A stretch of DNA of 64,000 bases from Moniliophthora roreri (lineage: Eukaryota; Basidiomycota; Agaricomycetes; Agaricales; Marasmiaceae). Of the stretch, positions 1 to 12,599 are shown piece by piece (the stretch's first letter is position 1; every line of letters begins with the position of its first letter). The translations under genes and the position numbers were made by a program. Location of the stretch: NCBI GenBank assembly GCA_001466705.2, contig LATX02000213.1, positions 345,678-409,677 of the forward strand, given 5' to 3'. Below the pieces are notes generated by a model, which saw nothing but the letters and a program-made list of their open reading frames with translations, was not told the origin of the DNA and did not search any database.

Positions 1-1505
1 AATTCAGCAAATGATGATGAGAGATATTGTAAAGTCATTTCTTCAGCATATTGAATATCCATTGGCATAACTGTGAACCTATGTTTTCAGTCAGTACACA
101 AGATCTACTATAACACAATTTTATACATACCGCACTAAGCCATCCTCCATCACATCTAGGCTCTCTCTCATTGCACTAGGACTAATATCTGCTTTCCAGA
201 GATAGTAATATGACCTGTCTCTGACTTCCACAGGCAGTCTGGTAATGATTTTCTGACTGGGCTGGTGGAAAATTGTGCCAGAGAGTGTTTGGAGGATAGA
301 TCCAGCATCTTCATCAGTCAATTCTTGCTGGAATGTCCTGTATGTCCTAGTAATTCCCCAGATAATATAGTGGGTGGGAGCTGTTCTGGTGAGGTAGTTA
401 AAGGTAGTGTCCATATCACTGTATGTCTGAATAGAGAGTGGAGGAAGTTGGCCATTGAGTGTTGAATTTGATGGATAGCTCCTTAGCATCCAACCTTTAT
501 AGGGGGAGATCTGAGCATGAGGTCCTAGGCGCAATTGACCACTTCTTGGGTCAATCCATAGATCACCTATGTCCTGTAACCTTTTTTGTTAATGCAGCAT
601 GGAAGTTTGAGTAAAAGAAGACAGACTATCTTTGCACCTGGTTTCCATAGAGTTAACTGTCAAGAAAATAAGACAGGAGCAGTTGTACTATAATTATTCA
701 CATACCTGATGCTCAAAGTATGCACAGAGTAATGGAGAAGGTATATTATTCTTGAGAATGACACATAATAGAGGAATTAATGCTGCATTGAGGTTCAAGG
801 AGACTGAAGTTAGTATTCTACTACAAACATGACTGATACACACACCATCATAGAAGATTAGTGACAGTGAACCACTTTGATTGTCATTATAGCCAAAAAG
901 CTGGGCAACATATGGACTCCTGAAGATAATTTATATTAGAGCCAGTGGAATGAAGGAATAATTATTATACCTAATGTGAGTGAATTTCTTGAAATCCTGT
1001 TTGAAGGTCTATATTGAGGTTGAGATGAGTCCCAGATATAATTGCATCAGTGAAATATGCAACTGGCCTTATAGGCATCTTTGCCACTATATTGAACATG
1101 TGTAAACTCCGTATTTCCAACTTCATTCCCTATAATATGAGCAGCATTAATTGTTCGATGTGCTGCAACCCTCCAATGTGTAACTAATCCAACTTCCCAC
1201 ACTGTACCATCCTTCCTTCTAAAAGCCTTCTCAGTAATATGTTCTTCATCTCTTTCAATCTCTATGTCACTGGCAAGGGGCCTTGTAAGATATAAATCAC
1301 ATGGTCGAATATGCCTATACTAGAAATGAGTCAGCATCCAATTCAGTGCAACAGATATGGAATACAATAAGCATACATCATCCCATCTTGTCTGCTCTCT
1401 CCTTGTTTGCTGTGGAACTTGATATGTGATAATAGTCTGATCTCCATGGACATTGGAGACCTGTTCAGCATTAATGGTGAAGTTTGAACATTGGTTGAGA
1501 GACAT
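1..1505 (-). CDS. Agaricomycete-type hypothetical protein, 7 exons, 3' end beyond window
   Basis: Spliced model read directly from the sequence: exons 1505-1377, 1319-1068, 1008-971, 919-706, 656-638, 566-131 and 78-1, with phases that join without a stop. The start ATG at 1505 opens a product beginning MSLNQCSNFTINAEQ, then an N-VHGDQT motif. Later exons give SPYVAQLFGYNDN, SLIFYDG and GDLWIDPRSG. From memory, this order (N-terminal 'VxGDQ' motif, 'xxVAQLFGY', 'LIFYD', 'DLWIDP') recurs in a large family of Agaricomycete proteins of unknown function; I cannot name a biochemical role. Introns are about 50-75 nt. One exon is only 19 nt, and the intron after 1068 has a GC donor. The gene continues past position 1. 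The exon chain is consistent; the function is unknown. Confidence 0.75.
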
Positions 1506-2857
1506 TGTGATGGTGGAGGTTTGAAGAAAAGGAAGGAAAGAGTGTGGGAGATATATGCAGGCTGCAACGAGTGCACAAGGCATACACACAGCATGAGGCG
1601 GTTCCTTGACAGGTTGAATTTGATATTAAACGTGGACTACTGCCCTTTTGATTATCGGATATAGGGAACGGACCTTGATTCTGGAGATGAATAACCCTGT
1701 AAGGGAAGGCACTGCACCTACACCTGGGTACAAGCTGTGCTGTATGGAATCACGTCAAACGTGTGTTTTGGATGAATAAAATTTATTTCAATTTAATTTC
1801 TCAGTTCATATATGACGTGACGTAAAATAGCTAAAAGGTATCAGCATCTACATGCGGAGCAAGTTAGCGAGAGTCAAATGCAAAGAAGTCGGACACGCAC
1901 CAAAAACAAACCACAAAGTCCAAATGCTCATCGCCCACTGATCAGCATCAGATTGTCAACTTGGGTACACAGCATTTCATCTGCTGTTCTGCAGTCGCTT
2001 ATAGTGTCCCCTCCCATTTTATCTCCCTTTCTATTCTAATAGACTAATACACGATCGCTACACCGCAATATCATCTCCCATCTATACGTGAGGCCCAGGC
2101 CCTAAATGCTGATAACTCATTGACATCTCCTACCAGACAATATCCCTTCCTGCACACCATGCATCATGCATCATTGTCGCCTTCTCCCGCATGGGCAAGC
2201 ATCAAGCTAACAGATTGACTTGCATTATCAATTAATCGTCTTCCTTTCAGACCCCCACTCCCTCCCCTACCAACTTTCTTTTCATAACAGTGCCATCATC
2301 TGATGGAACAAATCCCTTCCAAGATGTTTCCTTCTTTCCAACTACCACTTACTCATTTCACTCTCAAACAACCCCCATACGTCAAGCGTATTGACTCAGT
2401 AATCGTTTTCCGAGGACCAATACTTCGGGAAGACGATACACGAACGACGATTTGTGATATACACTGATGGGGGGGGGGAACGTGGGTTGGTTCAGGTATG
2501 TGTTGGTGTCTCCCCCATCAGACCGCTCATTGCTTTTTAACACGTACAGGTATGTCGGTCTCAACATGAACGAGACGATTCACTACACTCCATGCAGGGT
2601 ACGATGGTAAGTCAAAGGCATGTCGTACATCCACTCAATAGTAGGAATTTTGATGTATATTAGCACCTTGGTAACAGGTATAATGCGAGAAATGTTTAAT
2701 ATTCTGGATCCAACACTATTACATCGACGTGTGGCCGTACAAGGGAGAAACATACTCCGAGAACTAAAAGAAATAACAAAATGTATAGTCAAAGCGATAG
2801 CGCGCGGTACAATAGCCCATTCATTGACCATAACCCCTCGCTTGGACGCTACTTCCT
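1506..2857. other. Intergenic region, no gene seen
   Basis: Open frames here are short and show no recognisable product or splice-consistent chain. The region holds the promoter side of the 1505 gene and the 3' flank of the next gene. A run of ten G lies at 2469-2478. Base composition is mixed, and CpG is more frequent than in the repeat-rich part of the window. Confidence 0.5.
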
Positions 2858-4879
2858 TCAGCTCTCCATCTCTCGTTGCCTCACTGCTCTCAGATGCTCC
2901 TCCGCCTGGACACCAAACTCCGTCAGCACGGATTCACATGAACCCGAAACTACGATCCACATCGAGTGCCCGCACTGCACCAGGACATCGAAGAAGTACT
3001 GCTTCCCGTCGAATCCACTCGTGTTGGTAAAAGCGATACCAATCTGGGTATCAGCACGCGCTGGTTTGCGTTATTGCTAGAATACGATCTGAAATTTGGA
3101 TGTCCGAGTCGTAGTCTTCCAACGAAACCCTCTCTCGGCCTATAACATATCTCTATCCTCCTGTCCAAATTTGCCGAGGGTACGAGAATACGAGATCCGG
3201 TAAAGGCGACGCACGAAGAAAACGGCTTCGACGCGAAGATAAGAGAAGTAGACACCGTGCCAAGGATGGTAGATTCGGCGATAACGCCGCTGATGGAATA
3301 ATAGTTCGACAGCAAAGGTTCCTGCCGGACGAAAATCGAAGCATCTGCCGATTGCTTTACTTCTTGATCTCCTCCTGCGCCCTGGGCCCTTGCACACCGA
3401 AACCGGGAATCAACCATCGACGTCATCATTACTCGAACGAATGTTCCGAGACGTTCTCTGGTCATCACTAGTCTGGCCGAAAAGGAAAAGTTAGTATAGA
3501 GGGAAAAACGGGAAAGAGTCAGTTTTAGACATACCATGCATGAGAGTGCACGAAACGCGACGTTGTATGTAGGATTTCTAGAATACATGGAGGATGAGCC
3601 AACGACTGGTAGAGAGATAGAATAAACACTCACCGTGTCATCGCCCTCCGGGTGTCTTCCAATACCCAGCTCGTCGAGTTGACGGCTTTACACGATTGGA
3701 AGTCGAGCAGAATTGGCAATAGTTCTGCGGCTGGGATTATGGTCTGGTTCGAGTGGATATGACACGATTTCGTTCCTAAGAAACTGATGCAGGGGGTGGA
3801 TAAGGATGTCTGGTCTTGATTGGAAGGATGTTCATAGTATCCAGTACTCTGTCCCGAGAGAAGCCGTGTTACGTTGCGAGGGCCAGTATGAGTACTTCGT
3901 TGTCGCGGAACATTGATAAGCCTTTGCAATGCGTGGTCGTTTTGGGGAACGGGTATCAAAGGCATGACGAAACCGTGGATGGTGAGCAATACTGTCGTGG
4001 GGAGGTAATTGCAAATGGCGCCGGACCTGTGATGATTGTTGCACGACGACGACGACGGTCCAGCGAGATCTCATCCCTGCCTCCATCTGTCACTCTACCA
4101 ACACCCAAAAACACGCTTCTCACAGAATCTTCCTCTTGTACTTGACATCCCCGTGGAACTTCTTAGCTTAGTGTGATTCGTCGTCGCTGTCGAAGGCACT
4201 TGGATTGACACCCAGTACGTTTCCGTTATCACCAAGCCTATGCGGTGCTTGGTTGTGCGTCATCGTCGAGTGAGGAAGGTGATGGAGGATTAGGGCCTGG
4301 GCGATTCAGCGAGGTACTATTCACCAGACTTGTACGTCTTTTCGGCGGTCTATGGAGAATTTAGAATGTAAGCTAATGAACGATAGGGAAAGCGGAAGAA
4401 CCAGAAAAGAAAAAGCTGACTAGCAGAAGAGGTGAAGGGATCGTTACCAGTACTCACCTTTATTGATGCCGCCGCACTTTCTCAAATGTACCATTCCAAT
4501 ATAGCTGGCCTCCCTCGTTGCGGTAGGGTCATCTGATTACTCGGTACAGTAACCTTTCACTGGTGATTGTGGATACGTGGGCGAGTTGCTTGATGGAGGA
4601 CTCAGGAGCAGACCAGGTAGTGACTGAGCGGGACGATCATGGCGTAATGATCGGCGTAATGGGCGGAAGGAGAGGTCAGATAGTCCACAAGGCCAAACTT
4701 GAGAAATTGAGATCGCTTGCGGCTGCTAGAAAAAAAAAGAATAAAGAGCGGCAAAAAGCAAAGACATATTGCATACTCGCCTCCTCAACGAGTCTTGAAT
4801 GTGGTATATCCTCCGGACATCCCAGGGTTGAGCAGATTCTACGAGGAGAGGATATTGGCGTCGTAGTCGTCGTCGCCAT
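2858..4879 (-). CDS. Hypothetical multi-exon gene A (tandem-duplicated family)
   Basis: Candidate minus-strand gene with several exons. A plausible start ATG is at 4879 (product begins MATTTTTPISSPRR), with donor GTATGC after 4777 and acceptor at 4726. A GTGAGT donor lies at 4455 and an acceptor near 4351. A long open exon covers about 3989-3626, then a 43-nt exon at 3577-3535. A further exon starts near 3489, and a last exon (3060-2858) encodes ADTQIGIAFTNTSGFDGKQY and ends ...VRQREMES followed by TGA. The last exon and the 43-nt exon look convincingly coding. The middle is uncertain: one frame has a TAA at the 4456 exon end where the paralog has TAC, so the copy may be partly broken. No known domain was recognised. 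Gene B repeats parts of this exon-intron structure. Confidence 0.4.
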
Positions 4880-5037
4880 TGTCAAATGACGCGAGCGTTC
4901 AAATGCCGTGGGAAAGCGGAAAAAAATTGGCGCCGAGACCTTTTCACGCGGCTTTGCTCTCGACAACATAATCACGTTAGCAATTCGTCTCTTACTTCTC
5001 AACCTTCACCACCCCGATTCAATAAGTACGCCGGTCC

Positions 5038-5400
5038 TCACAGTAAAACTGTATTCATCCCGGCAGATTCAACAGCTATCCTTCGCGCCTGGAACTCTCT
5101 ATAAACGCTCCTTCCCGTCACCAACACAGGGACGCCGTGCACCTTTCGGGCTGCCTTATCACGTATATAGCTCCTTCTCCGACAGCAGCTAGTACTCCGC
5201 AACATCATCTCTGCACATACACGCTCACCATCCGCCGCTGTAATGCTCAACAGTCTCTGCTGCCCCAGTTTCCCAAACGCCGCAGTAAGCAATCTCAACA
5301 ATGCAATATCCTCCCCCTTCCATTTTTTGCACCAAAACCCCGTGTATTCGTCATTTATTGGCATCTTCCCGCTTTCAAAAGCGTCCCACTTCAATATCAC
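5038..5400 (-). CDS. Hypothetical open exon, unassigned
   Basis: A 120-codon open frame in the same strand and compositional block as genes A and B. The product includes LLRLLTAAFGKLGQQ and is rich in Arg near its end. It may be an exon of the gene-B copy upstream or a separate small gene. No start context, partner exon or domain could be fixed. Frames on the other strand over the same stretch are similar in length, so coding status is uncertain. Confidence 0.2.
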   Translation of the reverse strand: MILKWDAFESGKMPINDEYTGFWCKKWKGEDIALLRLLTAAFGKLGQQRLLSITAADGERVCAEMMLRSTSCCRRRSYIRDKAARKVHGVPVLVTGRSVYREFQARRIAVESAGMNTVLL

Positions 5401-5721
5401 ATACTATCCTCGCCTCTTTATGGTAAGTCACACTATCCAAACATGCACTCATACCCTGACACAAATCCATTTCAATGTCTTTGAGACCATAAACCCACTT
5501 TCGACTCATTTAGGCTCGCATCCGTTCTCCTACACCATCCTCTACTCACTATGCACAAAAGTTTTGTCGGCGTATTCCACAATTACCAGATTTAGACTTG
5601 ATTCAGACGTCCAAGATGCTCGTTGGGTTATGGTATTTATGAAATAGTTCAACGTTTTCTTTGCACTTTGCTCTGTTCAGTGAACACGGCAACAACTACA
5701 TCGTAATCCCTATGCTACCGT

Positions 5722-7494
5722 TCATCGCAAGTCACGCAAGGTTCTCTTATCACGTTCCAACTCTTCGACGCCGAGACATGGTATTACCGAGTATACGAGA
5801 ACACGAGATCTGGTAACGATGATGCACGAAGAAACGGCCTCAACACGAAAAGAAGGAGAGGTCGTGCCGTGGATGTAAAGTGGATGGCAGACGGTGCTGA
5901 TGGAATGATGGTCGACGACAAAGGTTCGCGCTTTGCTCTCGATCTCCTCCTGCGCTCCAGGCCTTTGCACACTCGAAACCAGCAACCGAATATCGACTTC
6001 ATCGTTACATGAACGATGTTCCAAGACGTTCCTTGCTGGAGCCTCTAGCCATCGCCAGCTTGGTCGAAAAGAAAAATCAGCACGGGAGAAGAACGAGAAG
6101 GAGTTGGTTGTAGACATACCGTACGAAAACTGTAGTACGAGTAGTGACATTACATGTAGAATCCCTAAAATACATGCAGAATGAGCAAAGGACTACTCGA
6201 GAAGGAGAAATAGTCACTGTGTCTCGCACCCTCTCCTACAAGCTGCACCCAATCCACAGGAGGACGGCGGTGAGCAGAAGCTGGCGTTGGTAATAGCAGG
6301 CGGGAGCGAATCATTCGCTTTCGATAGCGCTAGCGATAACACTGGGAGATGCGGTAAGGGAGTCGGCGTCGACGTTCGATCTAGTTGTCGTACTCCAAGT
6401 CCAGAAGGTGCATGAAGAGCGTTGGTCCTTTAGCCGTCTTCTCCATGCTTGCTGAGGGTTTAAGAACACGGCCTGAATATGGGATCCAGAGACCTAGATA
6501 AGTAGACGTATGAGCGACGGAAGAAGAACCAAGTATTTATAACACGAACCTTACTCTCGGCATCAAACGTACTTTCGCAGGCTGCCTTGCTTCTGCTCAT
6601 CTCAACCTCACTCTCTTGGCCTACACCCTATCCATCTCGTTCGCAACCGTTTCTCTTCCAGTATCATCTCCTTCGAGGTATCCTGCAACACCGAGCTCTT
6701 CAAGGCGACGACTTTGCAGGATTCGAGGTCGAACAGAATCGGTGATAGCTTGTATGGCTAGGATCGTGAATTTTGATTTGAGTGGATACGGCACGACTTC
6801 GTCTCGTGGGGCAAGGTTGAGAAACTGATGTAGGAGGTGGATATGGGTATTTGGTCTTGCTTGGAAGGTACCGCTTCGTCCCGACAGGCCGTGTTACGCC
6901 GCGAGGGCAATGGGTACGTCGTCGTTGAGGGAAATTGACATATCTCTGCCGTACATGATCTTTTTGGCGAACGGATGCTGGGGGAATGACGAAACCGATG
7001 GCGGTGAGTGATTCTGTTGTGTCAAGGTGTGATTGTGGATGACGCTGAGCCTGCAAGGTCCACGACAACGACGGACTAGCAAGGCTCTAAACCCTAGTAT
7101 TTCCAACCTCCACCATGCCACCAGTTACTTCGTCAACTGCCTGAAACCCTGCTCCCCACAACACCTTCCTCTCATCCTTGTCTATCTCCCCGAACCCAGT
7201 GGGATTGTTCATCACTGTCAAGGTCACCTGATCAAGTTGGCACCCAGGGCTAATTGCCACCGTCAAGGCCTCTGTCGTACATGATTATACGATGTTGTCG
7301 TCGAGTGGAGATGTCGGTCGAGCTTGGGCAGTAGGCGAGTGTTACGGTTGGTAACGAGCCAGACTTTACGTTCTTTGGGTTGTCTGTGGGAAAGCATGGG
7401 TGTCAGCCGATGAGCATTGCAGAAAGCGGAAGAATCAAAAGGGACAGCCGGCCAAGTATCATGGCCAGACCATAAGCAGAGGAATTACTAGGAC
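5722..7494 (-). CDS. Hypothetical gene B, diverged paralog of gene A
   Basis: Several segments match gene A in order and strand. The 7068-6700 frame (IGFVIPPASVRQKDH) parallels A's FVMPLIPVPQNDH segment. A 45-nt exon at 6164-6120, flanked by AG and GTATGTC, parallels A's 43-nt exon. The 6050-5722 frame (SSCIIVTRSRVLVYS) parallels A's SSCVAFTGSRILVPS. Identity is low, but splice sites and exon sizes agree, which supports old duplication of a real intron-bearing gene. About 300 bases between 6240 and 6540 separate the two halves and contain no clear homologous exon. Function unknown; the 3' end after 5722 is not resolved. Confidence 0.35.
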
Positions 7495-8299
7495 TCACCT
7501 GTACTGATGCCCCCGCACTAGCTCAAATCTACCTCCCTTGAAGCACTGCCTCGTTGCAATAGTACCGTCTAGACAATGGTATCGTGAGACGTAGTCAAGC
7601 CTCTGCAATGTGTGATTGTTCTGGAGAACGGGTGATGGATGTATGACGAATACTGGGATTTGTCTGATACCTGTGGATTGATACTGTTGCGGTGGGGGTG
7701 GTTGCGAGGTGACGCTGAGGCTGTCGGTTGTGCTGCGTGCAGTCATCGCAGTCGTCGAATGGAGATTTTGGTAGAGGATTATGGCCTGGGCGACCATTAC
7801 AATCTGGAACGAGATTGTATTCGCTAGGCTGTATTTTTCAGTGCTGTCTGAAGGGAAGGCAGGGACATCAATCAGCGTCGCGAAAAACCGAAGAACCAAA
7901 ACAGCTAGCCAAGTAGCATAGCTGGACTGGTGAAGGTATTACTAGTACTCACGTGTATTCATATCCCTTGTACTTTCTCCTGCAATGATTGGCTACGCAG
8001 CCCGATTTGATTTCGGGTTGCACAAAAGGACTGCTCGATGGAAAAGGCGGGATAGCTAGTTTGTGGTACTTTGATCTCGGCATGTTGGGCAGAAGGAGTT
8101 GAACAAAGAGTGGGCTGGCTGTAAGAGAATACATAAGTGTGAAAAAAAAAGGACAAAATGCATTACTTACGTCTTGAACGAGTCTGGCGTTCAAAATTCC
8201 CGCTACCTCTAGGTAGAGGGTATACCGTGCAAACTTTCCGCTTACAAAGATATCTACGAAAATAAACCCTAACCACATGAAAATTGCCGGCCCGCCCAC
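7495..8299 (-). CDS. Hypothetical gene C, third copy of the A/B module
   Basis: Contains a 5' segment 8299-8170 ending ARLVQD before a GTAAGT donor, an exon about 8104-7949 ending before GTGAGT, and an exon about 7870-7495 ending GHQYR before another GTGAGT. The ARLVQD boundary resembles SRLVEEA at the end of gene A exon 1. The segment PVFVIHPSPVLQNNH matches PQNDH and RQKDH segments in A and B. This looks like a partial, fused copy of the same ancestral gene, running head-to-tail into gene B. No domain recognised. Confidence 0.35.
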
Positions 8300-9123
8300 T
8301 CCCCTACCCGCCTGTGGGAACTGATTTCCTTTGTTCGCAGGAATTCAGGCTCCGCTTTGAAGGCTCTCTGTTTGGCCGTGCTCCTGTTTTTTCTCTTACC
8401 GTTCGCCTTGCTAAGGGGCCTGCCGTCGAAGCAATGGGCAATGCTCAATGTGTGGTAGATTGCCCACCCAGTTGTGAGTCATACAACTCGTTCAGGCCAT
8501 TGCGGCACCCAGTTCCTTTTTGGCTGCATTCTCCATTCCAATTGCATCTTCTCCCTGAGGGTGTACAGTAACACCCTGGACCGTACTCCTCAGGTGTGGT
8601 GTAGAAGCTGTATGCTTTTGGAATGTACTGTACTGGAGTGAACAGACACAACTGCTGAGGCCTGCGTTACATCACCAATGCCTGGAAATTTAATAACCAG
8701 ACTCTGCGTTACATGTTACCCAGTCATATTTAACAACTCAAGTACTCATCTGGTACTAGTAGACTTGTACTGGACAAGAATCATCATAAGCTCCAAATTT
8801 CAGTGAATACACCAGAACCTGGCAAACTAAGGTAGAGGAGAACTTGGACTATTCAGAACTTCATTGTAGGTGAATCTACTGTTGAAAAATGATTTTTAAT
8901 GTAATACTACTTTTCCTAACAACTGAGCCTTGTTACTGTGTTATGACCCCATTTACTACAACTTTCTGAGGCTGCATTACACATTACCAGTTGTCTCCAT
9001 TCACTTCAGTACAGTAGTAGGGATGCAGAAGACAGCCAGCTTTCAGTGATAAAGTCATTGTTGAGTCTGTAGTCTTGTTGGGCTATGTGACTAGTCCAAA
9101 TTGCTGTAAAACCCTTTGGTTCA
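8300..9123. other. Transition zone without a clear gene
   Basis: Up to about 8480 the sequence still has frequent CpG. From about 8700 onward CpG becomes rare and A+T rises, which marks the edge of the repeat-rich block. Short open frames exist on both strands, but none has support. Confidence 0.4.
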
Positions 9124-10324
9124 TTGCACATTTCTGTCTGGACAGAACACAGCACTAACCCTAACCAGTTCACTCCCTTTTATGAGGCATTTGTCCAAAA
9201 AACTCCTGTCTCAAAAAGGCAAATTCTGATCCAGGCTGTGACCATGCTCATGACTGCACTGGCATCATGTCATTCTGTGGAATCTTTGGAATGGTGTGCA
9301 AGTGTAGACATCATTAGCAGACTTCCTCATATTTTATCAAACCACCTCATTTCAAGCGAGCAACATTTGACTGTCATTTTGGCTTCTTTTGTTCTAAATG
9401 ACTCTTTCCTTAATCTACTGTCCCTTTGTCCCTGGCTCAGGAGGCTCAAGTTGTTGTCTCTGGAAGTTGGTGTATGGCACGCCATTGCTCAAGGAAGTTG
9501 TCTCTCTCCAAAATATTGAGGAGATTATTATCAGCAGGCCCAACTCAAGTAAATTGGTGCTGTTGGATTTCATTGCCATCCCAACATCAACTCTACTCTC
9601 ATTTGGTGATGGTTGGCTGGATTGAAAGATGGTGGAACTCTTCCTGGCTCATTCTCACTGCAAAAGAGAGGCTTTGAATTTGTGATTCAGTCCAAATTCA
9701 GTGGTTTCTCTTCAGTCCTTCTTTGAGCTTTTTCCCAGTCTACTGGCTTCCATGATCAAGCTCAAACTTCATGTCAAGGACTTGGAGCCTATTTCATGAT
9801 CTGAGTGTTTTCTGTTCTTACTTTCCTGCTTGGCATATATGTCCATTCAAACTTCTTGTCCATATGCTGACATTCTTGACATCATATTGTCCAGCATCAT
9901 GGCTCCCATGTTGAATGAGCTTCATGTAGCTTGTATACTGTGTGTGGTGTCATGTGTTTCACAATTCCTGAATGGCTCTCCCTCTGCATTATGAAAACTG
10001 GAAATTCCAGTTTATAGGGCAAATGAAAACAACACAAGAGCACTTCTTTGCAGGACTCCCACTGTTCTGAGTTGCAGGCTCTATGTATCTGATCCTAACA
10101 TGTGGATGTTGCTCCTGCTGGAAAATGAACAGTCTGCTGATGTTCCATTGTTGTGGCTAGATCTGTGTCTTCAGCAGTTGTATTCATACACTTTGGAGTT
10201 TGTCATAGACCTTGCTCTATTGGTCAGACTGAGGTCATCTAGACCAGACATGGACTTTGCAGTTGCATTGGCTTCTTGTCTTTCACAGTGTTTGAATCAA
10301 ATGCCCACAAGTCTTGGGTTGTAG
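9124..10324 (+). pseudogene. Possible decayed F-box/LRR-like host gene
   Basis: Two plus-strand open stretches (9124-9519 and 10100-10324) are linked by a frame-shifted, stop-containing interval. The products contain spaced leucine-rich stretches such as LLSLCPWLRRLKLLSLE and FVIDLALLVRLRSSRPD, which recall the loosely conserved Leu-rich C-terminal parts of fungal F-box proteins. No F-box itself was found. CpG is almost absent, in line with methylation decay of a silenced gene or captured fragment. The family call is tentative; it may only be an unrelated remnant. Confidence 0.2.
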
Positions 10325-12599
10325 TTTCCAGTGGTTGTCTTACTATTTGATTTTGATAATTTGAGAACATTGGGCATGTCCTCATTTGCATTTATTATAC
10401 ATATTGATGTGGTACAGAGCAAGGTAGTGGGCACTGCTGCTTGCTGGCCCCTACACAGGTTATGGCCTATAGCAGATTATCACTGTTGTTGTTCTTGGTG
10501 ATATGAGTGTTTAATGCTGTGAGAAAATGGAAGAAACAGATAATTGCAAGGGAGAGGCAGACTGTGGTTCTAGAATACTAGGACAGTTGATTGGTTGCCC
10601 AGTGGCCAGCTTAAGAACTTTTTAGGCTAGACAGCTTTTTGGCATACAGAATCAAAGTAGACCAATTATTAAATAACCCAAATAAGGGCCAGTGAGCAGC
10701 AGCACCCACTACCTTGGGAATGTGATATTATGGTGCACTTTACATACATACCACACAAGTGCTCAAAAAACATAAAGGCTCAAAGATTAATGATAATGAT
10801 AAAGGCATAATTCAGACATAGAACAGAAAGTACAAATATGCTGCACAGCTGCATGAAGCCCTATATGAGACTCTAGCCTACAAAAGCAAGATTATCTACA
10901 AATAAATCCAGTGGAGGTTGGAATGCACAAACCCTGATTGAGCAGGCTGCAACATCAACAACCTTATAAAAATATAGGTTGTATGTCCAAAGCTCCAGGA
11001 TTACAGTAATTGCAGCCCTTCAGTATTTACACATGAGCAGCAATTTAATAATTGTTGGGCATGTCAAAGAAGACTGTAAGCCACCTGAAGTTGCCAGCTT
11101 CTAGATCTTAGTCTTCACCTTGAGAGAGAGCTGGTTAATGACCTTCACAATATAAGAAAGGCTACAAAAGATGTATGCTGTCATTACCAACATGAACCAT
11201 TAGGCAAAAGTGAAGTGATTTGCCAGAACTTGCTCAGCTCAATATATATTGTGAAAAGGAGGACAGACAGAGCCATGACACAGCTTAACAGCATCTGATT
11301 GTGAATGGCTGTCTCAAACTCCATAATGCAATGCAGACTGATGAGATGAACATTGCACTTCAAGCAATTAATGGGTTATATATAACTAGGAAAGGTGTAG
11401 AGTGAGTGAGACTCCATTGCCACACAAGGAGGTGCTGCACAGAAGACAGCTGGGAAAGCATGGAACTGCATCAGGAACATGACTAGACATGCAAGACCTC
11501 CAGTTACATTATAGATGTGGGAATGAGTAATGTGTTTATTTCTCAGAAGTGATTACACAGGATGCTGTACGACAAAAAGCTTGGTGTCTATCTTAAAATG
11601 GAGTCCCCACCTCATTTGTAAGAGGTTCCTCACCAAGATACCCTTCCTTGTCTACTTGTAGCAAGGAAACAGGTGCAGTTCTTCAAGTTGTAGCTAGTAA
11701 CTCCCATCCTCTTCTTTCAAAAGGTTGACCCAGAAATCAGCCAGAGATACAAACAAAAAGGCAGACATGATGCTGCATGTCATTATTAGAAACAATACCA
11801 CCTGCTCCCTATTGATGTGATATAATGGAATGTGAATGGCAGTGAGAGCACAATATGAACTAGCCAGAAAAGTTGACAAATGCTCTAGTAAGTAAGAGAT
11901 TGCAGATACTGGCTTGATGTGTCAATAATTCCTTTTGTGGTGGTCAGCAGGTCTCATTCATGAAATATGTCTTGCCTACTTCTCATACAGCACCAATGCG
12001 GCTTTACAGCAAACAGTGGAGCAGGGTTGCAGCCTGTTATTCTTTGCAGTATGCTAACAAATGTTTAAGTTTGAACTAGAAACCTACTACTAAGGTAGTG
12101 GAAATAAATTTGACCTGAACAAGACATTGCAATGAGAATCTCCTATAAGACCCACCAAAACTTAAGGCAAAGGTACATAGAAATGTTTTGTTGAAATGCT
12201 CAGTAAGAACCAAAACTTTTTGCACTGAGGCCTGCTACTAAAGATAGCAGGAATTCCTGGTAGTCTGCTTAGTAAGCTAAGCAGTGAATAAGAGGGCAGA
12301 TATGTGGAAACTTTTTCTCAAAATGCTTGGTAATCTGAAAATTTTAGACCAAGACCCATTACTAAAGATAGCAAGGGTGACAGCTAAGGCTCTGTTTAAT
12401 GACACTAGTTTAGTACTTGAACCCAGAAAAATTGCAGCCATCTACTTTTTTCACAAAACTGATCTGTTATTTCCTGTTTGATGATATTAGTTCTGCTTAT
12501 CACACACTGGAGCCTGGATGCCTGCCATAAATAGTGGATAGCTACCTTCTTAGGTGCAAACCCATACTGTGTAAAGACAACATCAGGAAGGTTACATTA
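10325..12599. other. AT-rich repeat-like sequence, nothing recognised
   Basis: Frames in this stretch are short and full of stops on both strands. The composition (CpG nearly absent, many TG/CA) matches the decayed transposons nearby, so it probably derives from old repeats. No terminal repeats or protein motifs could be assigned by eye. Confidence 0.4.

Noticed and set aside
2950..3633. A 227-codon minus-strand open frame
   Set aside because: It reads straight through proposed introns (GTGAGT at 3625, GTATGTC at 3534) and loses similarity to the gene-B copy there; the spliced reading with the 3060-2858 exon is better.
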